Shown piece after piece: positions 1 through 6,242 of a stretch of 25,434 nt of DNA. The stretch spans positions 1-25,434 of the forward strand of contig JBJELD010000007.1 in the NCBI GenBank assembly GCA_051878975.1. The letters run 5' to 3'. The first letter of the stretch is position 1. The number at the start of each line of letters is the position of its first letter. The DNA is from Caccovicinus sp051878975 (GTDB lineage: Bacteria > Bacillota > Clostridia > Lachnospirales > Lachnospiraceae). A program made the translations under genes and the position numbers. Under the pieces are notes generated by a model. That model was not told where the DNA came from. It saw nothing but the letters and a program-made list of their open reading frames with translations, and made no database searches.

Positions 1-21
1 TTTAACAATTACGTTTGACAT
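1..21 (-). CDS. rpsU: 30S ribosomal protein S21, 5' end only (partial)
   Basis: Only the first seven codons lie in the window, reading MSNVIVK from an ATG at position 21 to the left edge. This matches the conserved S21 start in Clostridia (MSNVIVKENE...). S21 is a small basic protein of the 30S subunit. A purine-rich ribosome binding region (GGAGGGAGG, then AGGTG six bases before the ATG) sits at about 27-43. A strong promoter lies 90 to 115 bases upstream and nothing else intervenes, so this is the first gene of its own unit. The call rests on seven residues plus context, so it is likely rather than certain. A competing in-frame-shifted GTG start nearby meets a stop after eight codons. Confidence 0.75.
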
Positions 22-42
22 AGCTCACACCTAACCTCCCTC

Positions 43-81
43 CAGTTGTGTAATTTGTGCGTAAAACTTCAAATACAACTG
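43..81 (-). promoter_or_regulatory. Leader hairpin abutting the rpsU ribosome binding site
   Basis: On the minus strand CAGTTGT (81-75) is the exact complement of ACAACTG (49-43). A second 4-bp block, TTTG with CAAA, lies inside it, leaving a loop of about 12 bases. The 3' arm ends directly at the GGAG of the ribosome binding region. The element falls within the predicted rpsU transcript. It may modulate S21 translation, but this is inference from pairing alone. Confidence 0.35.
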
Positions 82-107
82 TTTGGGTATTTTTTAGCAC
101 TGGAGTT

Positions 108-135
108 ATTATAACATAAATTCAGTATACGTCAA
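108..135 (-). promoter_or_regulatory. Sigma-A type promoter for rpsU
   Basis: The minus strand shows a -35 box TTGACG (135-130), a 16-base spacer and a perfect -10 box TATAAT (113-108). It points toward rpsU, with a predicted start near position 101. It lies between the alaS stop and rpsU. I see no GC-rich terminator after alaS, only AT-only inverted repeats (for example 137-155), so alaS read-through may add to rpsU expression. Confidence 0.85.
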
Positions 136-182
136 GGAAAATTTAACTGAAATTTTATTTTTTCTCAAAAAAATCGAAAAAA

Positions 183-2903
183 CTACCGAATCTGCCCCTC
201 CAGAACCTTTTCTACCTCTGCGAGAGCGGCATCTACGCCGGCCGGATTCTTGCCTCCGGCCTGTGCCATGTTCGGACGGCCGCCTCCGCCTCCGCCTACC
301 AGACCTGCAATTCCCTTGATCAGATTGCCTGCGTGGGCACCCTGCTTCACAGCACCATCGGTAGCCGTCGCCATCAGGTTGACCTTGCCGTCCGTAACGG
401 ATGCAAGAACGATTACGCCCTCACCCAGCTTCTCCTTCAGCTGATCGCCCAGGTTCCGGAGACCGTTCATATCGGCTCCGTCTGCCTTGGCAGCCAGAAC
501 CTTCACGCCCTTGACTTCCTTCACCTGATTCATTACGTCGCCCAGAGAATCCTTCGCCAGCTTGTTCTTCAGCTTCTCATTCTCTGCGTGAAGCTCCCGG
601 ATCTCCTCCATCAGGGCCTCGATCCTGGCTGTCAGGCCGGCCGGGGTCGTCTTGGCGGTCCTTGCCGCCTCCTGAAGCTCCTTTTCCTCTTCCTGATAAT
701 GACACATCACGCCCTGACAGGTCAGAGCCTCGATACGTCTTACGCCTGCTGCAATACCTGCCTCGGATAAGATCTTAAAGCAGGTGATCACGCCGGTATT
801 GGCCACATGAGTACCGCCGCACAGCTCGGTGGAGAAGTCGCCCATTCTTACGACGCGGACCTTCTCGCCGTACTTCTCGCCAAACAGTGCCATCGCACCG
901 GTCTTTTTTGCTTCTTCCAGGTTCATCACTTCGGTTACGACCGGAAGGGATGCCTGAATCTCTTCGTTTACGATATCCTCCACCTTCTTTAACTCGTCCG
1001 GAGTCATGGCGGAGAAATGGGTAAAGTCAAAACGGAGACGGTCTGCCGTTACCAGAGAGCCAGCCTGCTCAACATGGCTTCCCAGCACGGTGCGAAGTGC
1101 CTTGTGAAGCAGATGAGTGGCGCTGTGATTCTTCGCGGTAGCAGCACGCTGCTCGGCGCAGACTTTGGTGGTGACGGTCTCGCCCCTGGTCAGCATACCG
1201 CTTACCATCACGCCTACATGACCGATCTTTCCGCCCTGGAGCTTAATGGTATCTTCTACCCGGAACTGGCCGTTTGCACCGTTGATCACACCGGTATCAC
1301 CCTGCTGGCCGCCCATGGTGGCATAGAAGGTGGTCTCATCCAGAATGATGGTGCCCTTCTGTCCGTCCGTCAGCGCCTCCACGATCTCGTCCTCCGTCGT
1401 CAGCACGGAGATCACGGACTGGCCCTCCAGGCGGTCATAGCCGGTAAATACAGAAGTGATGGCCGGATCGATGGACTGATATACCGTTACATCGGCGCCC
1501 ATATAGTTAGTCGTCTTTCTGGCCTTTCTTGCTTTTTCCTTCTGCTCCTTCATGGCAGCGGCAAAGCCTTCCTCGTCAACGTTCAGGTTTTTCTCCTCCA
1601 GGATCTCCTTGGTCAGATCCAGCGGGAATCCGTAGGTATCGTATAACTTGAATGCATTCTGGCCGGAAAGAGTCGTCTGGCTGTTTTCAGCCATCTCTTT
1701 TTCCATATCTGCCAGAATTTCCAGACCCTGATCGATGGTCTTATTGAATTTATCCTCTTCTTCGGTAAGAACGCGGAAAATCATGGCTTTCTTCTCATCC
1801 AGCTCCGGATAGCCGCCCTTGGACAGCTCGATCACGGTCTTGCTTAATTCCGCCAGGAACTTTCCTTCAATGCCCAGCTTTCTTCCGTGACGTGCCGCGC
1901 GGCGCAGCAGACGGCGGAGCACATAGCCTCTTCCTTCATTGGACGGCATGATACCGTCGGAAATCATGAAGGTGCAGGACTTGATATGATCCGTCACAAT
2001 ACGCAGAGAGATATCGGCCTCGTGGTCGGCTTTGTACTCCTTATGGGCCAGCTCACAGACTCTCTGAAGCAGGGCGCGGTTGGTATCCACGGTAAACAGG
2101 GAGTCAACCTCCTGAATCACCACGGCCAGACGTTCCAGGCCCATGCCGGTATCAATGTTCTTGTGCTCCAGCTCGGTGTAATTGCCATGTCCGTCGTTGT
2201 CAAACTGGGTAAAGACGTTGTTCCAGACCTCAATATAGCGGTCGCACTCGCAGCCTACGGTACAGCCGGGCTTTCCGCAGCCGTACTTCTCGCCGCGGTC
2301 ATAATAAATCTCGGAACATGGACCGCACGGACCGGAGCCATGCTCCCAGAAGTTGTCCTCCTTGCCGAAACGGAAAATGCGCTCAGCCGGAATGCCGACC
2401 TGCTTGTTCCAGATCTCAAAAGCCTCGTCGTCATCCTGGTAGATCGACGGATACAGACGCTCCGGGTCCAGCTTGACAATGCCGGTTAAGAATTCCCATG
2501 ACCAGTGGATTGCCTCCGTTTTGAAATAATCGCCGAAAGAGAAATTTCCCAGCATCTCAAAGAAGGTGCCGTGCCGGTCTGTTTTACCGATGTTTTCAAT
2601 ATCGCCGGTACGAATACATTTCTGACAGGTCGTCACTCGTGTTCTCGGCGGAATCTCCTGACCGGTAAAATACGGCTTTAACGGCGCCATGCCGGAATTG
2701 ATCAGCAAAAGACTGTTATCGTTGTGCGGGACCAGAGAAAAACTCTTTAACCGCAGATGCCCCTTGCTCTCAAAAAAGGCAAGAAATGCCTCTCTCAGTT
2801 CATTTACACCGTATGGGCGCACCACATCCTGACCAGACGCCTGCCATTCTTTAAAGCGGGCAATCGCCTCGTCATATTTCAGAAAATCCTTATAATTTTC
2901 CAC
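183..2903 (-). CDS. alaS: Alanine--tRNA ligase
   Basis: Cytoplasmic class II synthetase that charges tRNA-Ala with alanine and edits mischarged Ser and Gly. From the chosen GTG start it has 906 residues, slightly longer than the usual 870-880. The catalytic domain carries the motif-2 region RHGTFFEMLGNFSFGDYF near residues 110-127. A Cys cluster follows (CGKPGCTVGCEC, about 209-220), typical of Firmicutes AlaRS. The editing domain has the zinc ligands HSATH (593-597) and CGGTH (698-702). The C-Ala domain ends with a Gly-rich stretch before RPNMAQAGG. A TTG at 2918 is in frame but lies inside the Shine-Dalgarno sequence; GGAGG at 2917-2913 sits eight bases before the GTG at 2903, so GTG is preferred. 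The first 30 or so residues before YGVNELREAFL are an extension relative to E. coli AlaRS. The gene starts 18 bases after a small membrane-peptide ORF and is probably co-transcribed with it. Confidence 0.98.
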   Translation of the reverse strand: MENYKDFLKYDEAIARFKEWQASGQDVVRPYGVNELREAFLAFFESKGHLRLKSFSLVPHNDNSLLLINSGMAPLKPYFTGQEIPPRTRVTTCQKCIRTGDIENIGKTDRHGTFFEMLGNFSFGDYFKTEAIHWSWEFLTGIVKLDPERLYPSIYQDDDEAFEIWNKQVGIPAERIFRFGKEDNFWEHGSGPCGPCSEIYYDRGEKYGCGKPGCTVGCECDRYIEVWNNVFTQFDNDGHGNYTELEHKNIDTGMGLERLAVVIQEVDSLFTVDTNRALLQRVCELAHKEYKADHEADISLRIVTDHIKSCTFMISDGIMPSNEGRGYVLRRLLRRAARHGRKLGIEGKFLAELSKTVIELSKGGYPELDEKKAMIFRVLTEEEDKFNKTIDQGLEILADMEKEMAENSQTTLSGQNAFKLYDTYGFPLDLTKEILEEKNLNVDEEGFAAAMKEQKEKARKARKTTNYMGADVTVYQSIDPAITSVFTGYDRLEGQSVISVLTTEDEIVEALTDGQKGTIILDETTFYATMGGQQGDTGVINGANGQFRVEDTIKLQGGKIGHVGVMVSGMLTRGETVTTKVCAEQRAATAKNHSATHLLHKALRTVLGSHVEQAGSLVTADRLRFDFTHFSAMTPDELKKVEDIVNEEIQASLPVVTEVMNLEEAKKTGAMALFGEKYGEKVRVVRMGDFSTELCGGTHVANTGVITCFKILSEAGIAAGVRRIEALTCQGVMCHYQEEEKELQEAARTAKTTPAGLTARIEALMEEIRELHAENEKLKNKLAKDSLGDVMNQVKEVKGVKVLAAKADGADMNGLRNLGDQLKEKLGEGVIVLASVTDGKVNLMATATDGAVKQGAHAGNLIKGIAGLVGGGGGGRPNMAQAGGKNPAGVDAALAEVEKVLEGQIR

Positions 2904-2921
2904 CTTAGTTACCTCCAAAAA

Positions 2922-3047
2922 CTATTTGCTTTTTTGTAATTCTTTTTTATCTCTGAACTTCTTCCCAAATACAATACCCGCATATGCAATTCCTGCAAAA
3001 ATCGCGGCCTTCACCATAAAAAATATCAAATTGGCCAGTACTGCCAT
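2922..3047 (-). CDS. Small single-pass membrane peptide, 41 aa, upstream of alaS
   Basis: An ATG at 3047 opens a 41-codon frame ending in TAG at 2922. It starts MAVLANLIFFMVKAAIFAG and ends with a charged tail (KKFRDKKELQKSK). Residues 3 to 28 are hydrophobic enough for one transmembrane helix, followed by a Lys/Arg-rich cytoplasmic tail. The ribosome binding site AGGAGGGG, five bases before the ATG, is one of the strongest in the window, and the stop is 18 bases before the alaS start. This supports a real translated gene in an operon with alaS. I do not recognise a named family. It could be a small membrane protein, or a leader peptide that couples translation to alaS; the sequence does not decide. 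Confidence 0.75.
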   Translation of the reverse strand: MAVLANLIFFMVKAAIFAGIAYAGIVFGKKFRDKKELQKSK

Positions 3048-3096
3048 AAAAACCCCTCCTAATCTGTAATTTCTTTCGGTTCAGCTTGTTTCTTTG

Positions 3097-3149
3097 GGCA
3101 TATCCGCGCGGTCCGGATACCAAAGCCCGCAGGAATCACCGGATATACC
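3097..3149 (-). promoter_or_regulatory. Structured 5' leader before the small ORF and alaS
   Basis: Positions 3149-3140 and 3106-3097 form a 10-bp stem on the minus strand (GGTATATCCG with CGGATATGCC, one G-U pair). The enclosed 33 bases contain further pairing (GCGG with CCGC at 3108-3111 and 3127-3130). The stem begins close to the predicted transcription start. No T-run follows, so it is not an intrinsic terminator. It is too short for a T-box and lacks the T-box hallmarks. Its function is unknown: it may stabilise the mRNA or regulate it. Confidence 0.45.
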
Positions 3150-3178
3150 TCATATTATCGTATCATAGGACTTGTCAA
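3150..3178 (-). promoter_or_regulatory. Candidate promoter for the small ORF-alaS unit
   Basis: A perfect -35 hexamer TTGACA lies at 3178-3173 on the minus strand. The -10 element is less clear: TATGAG or ATATGA at 17-18 bases spacing (3155-3149). An alternative is TATGAT (3167-3162) paired with TTGCTT (3189-3184). Either would start transcription between the upstream terminator and the structured leader, as expected. Confidence 0.55.
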
Positions 3179-3187
3179 TTTTCAAGC

Positions 3188-3215
3188 AAAAAAGAAGGGA
3201 CACCGCCCTTCTTTT
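3188..3215 (-). terminator. Rho-independent terminator after the LprI-like gene
   Basis: AAAAGAAGGG (3190-3199) and CCCTTCTTTT (3206-3215) form a perfect 10-bp stem with a six-base loop. On the minus strand the stem runs into six T residues followed by GC. There is no T-run on the plus-strand side, so it acts for minus-strand transcription and closes the gene at 3274-3867. Confidence 0.85.
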
Positions 3216-3273
3216 CACAAAAAATGATAGTTTCCAGGTTTCCTGTGAGCAGCAGCCGAAAAAATACAGGATT

Positions 3274-3867
3274 TCACCGGTACTGCTCTACCAGCGCGTA
3301 GACACGCTCTCTTGCTGCTGCCGCCGAAGCCGCGATGTATTCCACGCTTTCCATGGAACCGCCGCTGTTTTTCTGCGCTGCCGCCTGTGCTTTCTCATCC
3401 CGCTCCAGACTCCATTTTTTCTGAGATTCCCGCAGCTCGTTCCCCTCTTCCTCACTCAGAGATTCCAGGAGAAACTTGTAGACCGAATTCAGCTCCCGCT
3501 CCCAGAGACGCAGCTCGGTCTGCGCCGTAGATTTCACGGAATAGACATTGGAATCGGTTTCGGAGCTGCGCAGACGCTCGATTTGTGCGTCCAGCTCGGT
3601 CAGGCGGTTTTCATATTCCGCCAGACGGTTTTCGATTTTCACGTCTTCGGAACCGCTCTCTTCCGTTCTTCGGTTTTCTTCTGCCTCGCTTCGGCTGCTG
3701 CCGGCGAACGCCTGGGAAACGGCTCCCCCTTCCGCAGCGGTCGATGCCGTACTGCTCTGCATCCGGGTCATCTGGCCGGATACATAGGAACTGGTAAAAC
3801 GGGTGATCAGCATTCCGGCTGCAACGATTGCCAGAATCACTGCCCATATTTTCAAATTCTGTTTCAT
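3274..3867 (-). CDS. Membrane-anchored LprI/DUF1311-like protein
   Basis: A 197-residue protein from the ATG at 3867, which has AAGGGA eight bases upstream; the frame extends 18 codons further but without a better site. Residues 6-27 form a hydrophobic segment after MKQNLK, either an uncleaved signal anchor or a signal peptide; there is no lipobox Cys. A low-complexity Ser/Ala/Glu linker follows (about 35-75), then a likely coiled coil (about 76-101). Residues 113-197 resemble the lysozyme-inhibitor LprI N-terminal/DUF1311 fold: a helical repeat with LNSVYKFLLESLSEEEGNELRESQKKW and a GGSM turn. The cysteines common in Gram-negative members are absent. Extracytoplasmic location is inferred. 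It has its own candidate promoter and operator and a terminator, so it is a single-gene unit. Its physiological role is unknown; the family match is from pattern recognition and is moderate. Confidence 0.7.
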   Translation of the reverse strand: MKQNLKIWAVILAIVAAGMLITRFTSSYVSGQMTRMQSSTASTAAEGGAVSQAFAGSSRSEAEENRRTEESGSEDVKIENRLAEYENRLTELDAQIERLRSSETDSNVYSVKSTAQTELRLWERELNSVYKFLLESLSEEEGNELRESQKKWSLERDEKAQAAAQKNSGGSMESVEYIAASAAAARERVYALVEQYR

Positions 3868-3899
3868 GCAGATCGTCCCTTTTGTTTTTTTCTTTTTCA

Positions 3900-3928
3900 A
3901 AGATAACACAAAAAGTGACACTTGAAAA
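3900..3928 (-). promoter_or_regulatory. Weak candidate promoter for the LprI-like gene
   Basis: The minus strand has TTTTCA (3928-3923), a 17-base spacer and TATCTT (3905-3900), about 33 bases before the ATG. The -35 box is poor, which would fit a promoter needing an activator at the direct repeats just upstream. Confidence 0.35.
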
Positions 3929-3943
3929 TACCAAAATCGAAGA

Positions 3944-3969
3944 CGTAATATATCGTAATGTTTTCGTAA
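3944..3969. promoter_or_regulatory. Three CGTAA direct repeats at helical spacing (candidate operator)
   Basis: CGTAA occurs at 3944, 3954 and 3965 on the plus strand (TTACG on the minus), that is at steps of 10 and 11 bases. Direct repeats spaced by one helical turn are typical of OmpR/PhoB-family response-regulator sites. They lie 15 bases upstream of the candidate -35 box of the LprI-like gene and just after the rnhA stop. No regulator gene lies nearby; the assignment is inference. Confidence 0.4.
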
Positions 3970-4001
3970 CTATTCCAGCCCGGCGGTCTGCGCGTTTCCG
4001 G

Positions 4002-4481
4002 TCAGCAAATTCCCGGATCCTCTTCCAGGTTTTCGCCGTCGGCCGCAGCTGTGGCCAGTTTGTCGCACCGTTCATTCTGCGGATGACCGGCATGTCCTTT
4101 GACCCAGATGAAGGTGACCTGGTGCGGGGCCTTGGCCTTTAACAGCCGTTCCCACAGGTCAATATTTTTCACCGGACCACTTTTCCCGCGCTTCCAGTTG
4201 TTTTTGACCCAGTTTTCGATCCAGTGCTGGTTAAAGGCATCGACCAGATACTTGGAATCGGAATACAGCTCCACCTGGCAGGGACGGTTCAGGGCCTCCA
4301 GTCCCACAATGGCCGCCAGAAGCTCCATCCGGTTATTGGTTGTCCGCTTAAAGCCACCGGATATGGTCTTCTCATGCAGTGTCCCCTGCTGGTCTACAAA
4401 GTGGAGAATCGTTCCGTAGCCTCCCGGTCCGTCCGGATTCCCCCTTGCCGACCCGTCTGTATAGATCTGTACTTTCCCCAT
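4002..4481 (-). CDS. rnhA: Ribonuclease HI
   Basis: Cleaves the RNA strand of RNA-DNA hybrids in the cytoplasm, with roles in R-loop removal and primer processing. The ATG at 4481 gives 159 residues, close to the usual 155; the open frame extends further upstream, but the protein family begins at MGKVQIYTDG. The catalytic acids are visible as D9 (YTDGSARGNP), E53 (NNRMELLAA), D75 (LYSDSKYLV) and D140 (NERCDKLA), with the flexible-loop His at H130 (KGHAGH). The basic handle region (WVKNNWKRGK, 91-100) of the E. coli-type enzyme is present. It begins 43 bases after the stop of the beta-CASP hydrolase and is probably in the same operon. The ribosome binding site AAAGGG is about 11 bases from the ATG. 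Confidence 0.96.
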   Translation of the reverse strand: MGKVQIYTDGSARGNPDGPGGYGTILHFVDQQGTLHEKTISGGFKRTTNNRMELLAAIVGLEALNRPCQVELYSDSKYLVDAFNQHWIENWVKNNWKRGKSGPVKNIDLWERLLKAKAPHQVTFIWVKGHAGHPQNERCDKLATAAADGENLEEDPGIC

Positions 4482-4524
4482 TGGTATCACTGCCCTTTCT
4501 GTTCTTAATTCTTCTGCTCGTTTT

Positions 4525-6126
4525 CTAACGGTCCCATTTATCACACAAGGACATAATCTGGTCCGTAAACTTTGCAAGATCCTTGTTGGCGCCGCCTTCG
4601 TTGTGACGGATCACCTGAAGCAGGCGCTCGCCGGCAGCCAGAAGCCGGCCATAAACGGAAGTAGCCTTCTTTTTGGCCACCACTGCCTTCTCGATCGGGA
4701 TGCCGGCTGCCTCCCGGATCCAGGCTCCGGCTGCCAGATCGAATACGGAGCCGGAAAATGGCGCCGTCGCGGTCAGCCCCATCTCTTTCTGCAGCCCCTC
4801 CGCGAAGGAATCGCAGACAGCGTCATCTCCATGCACCATAAAAACGTGGGAAGGCTTCTCTTTAAAGGCGCCGATCCACTCCAGCAGACCATCCCGGTCC
4901 GCATGGCCGCTGATGCCGTCGATCAGCTCAATGTGAGCTTCCACATCGATGGTTTCTCCGAACAGCTTTACCTCTTTTGCCCCTTCCAGAAGACTCCGTC
5001 CCAGCGTTCCTACAGCCTGATATCCGGCAAATACCACGGAACACTCCCGGCGCCACAGGTTATGCTTCAGATGATGGCGGATCCGTCCTGCATCGCACAT
5101 GCCGGCCGCCGAAATGATCACCTTCGGCGTCGTATCAAAGTTGATATTCCGGGATTCCTCGGTGCTGACAGAAAGCTTCAGTCCCGGGAAATCGATCGGG
5201 TTAATGCCCTGCTCCACCAGTGCCTTCGTTTCGTCATCGAAGCATTCCATCATATTCTGCTTGAATACATGAGTCGCCTCCACGGCCAGCGGACTGTCCA
5301 CATAAACATCAAAATGATCATGCCCGGTAATCAGACCGTCCGCCTTGATCTGACGGATAAAGTAAAGCAGCTCCTGGGTACGGCCGACCGCAAAGGCCGG
5401 GATAACCACATTTCCTCCCCGATCCAGCGTTTCCTGAATAATGCGGGCCAGATCCCTCTCATAGCTGACATTCTTTTTATGATACCGGTCTCCGTAGGTG
5501 CACTCCATGATGACATAATCCGCCGTGTCAATATAATGCGGGTCCTGAATCAGCGGTTTATTCTTGTTCCCGATGTCCCCGGAGAATACAAGCTTCTTGG
5601 TCACCTCCCCTTCGGAAGCCCATACCTCTATAGAAGCGGAACCGAGAAGGTGGCCCGCATCTACAAAACGCACGGTAATGTTATCATTCAGCTTGACCAT
5701 TTCACCGTAATGATACGATTCGATCAGCCCGATCACGCCCAGCGCATCCTGCATCTCGTAAAGAGGCGCGATCTCCTTCTGACCGGCACGTCTCGCCTTC
5801 CGGTTCTTCCACTCAGCCTCCATCTCCTGAATATGGGCACTGTCCCGCAGCATGATATCACATAAATCCGCTGTCGCGGATGTCGTGATAACCCGGCCGC
5901 GGAAGCCGCGGGCATAGATAAACGGCAGGTAGCCTGCATGGTCAATATGGGCATGGGTCAGCAGCACGAAATCGATCTGACTGTAGCTTACAGGCGGCTC
6001 CACATTTTCGTAAATGTTCTGCCCCTGTTCCATACCGCAGTCCACAAAAAGGTGTGTTTCTCCAACTTCCAGATAATGGCAGCTTCCGGTTACCTCATGA
6101 TCTGCTCCAATAAACTCCAGTTTCAT
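4525..6126 (-). CDS. MBL-fold beta-CASP metallo-hydrolase (RNase-like, CPSF73/TTHA0252 type)
   Basis: A 533-residue protein with an N-terminal metallo-beta-lactamase fold and an inserted beta-CASP domain, the architecture of RNA-processing nucleases. Zinc motifs are HAHIDH (58-63), H159 in DAGHLLGSA and D184 in SGDIG. Beta-CASP motifs are E208 in MECTYGDR (motif A), H408 in GISGHADRDG (motif B) and H432 in VHGDD (motif C); RHHLKH (350-355) is also conserved. It closely resembles the Thermus TTHA0252 endoribonuclease family in layout. About 75 residues follow the last motif, ending in a predicted helical tail. The start ATG has AGGAGGGG seven bases upstream. The protein is probably cytoplasmic and acts on RNA; its natural substrates are not evident. 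It is followed by rnhA, suggesting a shared RNA-turnover role, which is inference. Confidence 0.9.
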   Translation of the reverse strand: MKLEFIGADHEVTGSCHYLEVGETHLFVDCGMEQGQNIYENVEPPVSYSQIDFVLLTHAHIDHAGYLPFIYARGFRGRVITTSATADLCDIMLRDSAHIQEMEAEWKNRKARRAGQKEIAPLYEMQDALGVIGLIESYHYGEMVKLNDNITVRFVDAGHLLGSASIEVWASEGEVTKKLVFSGDIGNKNKPLIQDPHYIDTADYVIMECTYGDRYHKKNVSYERDLARIIQETLDRGGNVVIPAFAVGRTQELLYFIRQIKADGLITGHDHFDVYVDSPLAVEATHVFKQNMMECFDDETKALVEQGINPIDFPGLKLSVSTEESRNINFDTTPKVIISAAGMCDAGRIRHHLKHNLWRRECSVVFAGYQAVGTLGRSLLEGAKEVKLFGETIDVEAHIELIDGISGHADRDGLLEWIGAFKEKPSHVFMVHGDDAVCDSFAEGLQKEMGLTATAPFSGSVFDLAAGAWIREAAGIPIEKAVVAKKKATSVYGRLLAAGERLLQVIRHNEGGANKDLAKFTDQIMSLCDKWDR

Positions 6127-6167
6127 TAAAACCCCTCCTGTCCAAAGTCCCCAATTGATTTAAAAAA

Positions 6168-6176
6168 AGTATATCA
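6168..6176 (-). promoter_or_regulatory. Extended -10 promoter element for the beta-CASP gene
   Basis: The minus strand reads TGATATACT, a TG dinucleotide one base before TATACT (6173-6168), about 40 bases before the ATG. No good -35 hexamer is present, as is common for extended -10 promoters. The stretch between spoIVA and this gene otherwise shows no clear terminator. Confidence 0.5.
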
Positions 6177-6242
6177 TGAATACCGTAAGAAATCTACCAG
6201 AATCCCGACAATTTAGATATTTTTCAGAAAATGACTGGTTTT

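Noticed and set aside
137..155. AT-only inverted repeat AAAATTT-CAGTT-AAATTTT as terminator of alaS
   Set aside because: There is no GC in the stem and no following T-run, so the stability is too low for an intrinsic terminator; it may be chance in AT-rich DNA.
333..2489. Long plus-strand open frames opposite alaS (145, 209 and 200 residues)
   Set aside because: They are antisense to a clearly coding gene, lack ribosome binding sites and show no recognisable protein features.
3097..3178. T-box riboswitch upstream of alaS, prompted by GGACCGCG in the leader
   Set aside because: The T-box core is GGNACCGCG, so this is one base short. The leader is only about 100 bases, there is no Stem I with a specifier loop, and no terminator follows.
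4603..5865. A 420-residue plus-strand open frame opposite the beta-CASP gene
   Set aside because: It lies antisense to a gene with all catalytic motifs and has no start signal or domain; it is a mirror of codon bias.
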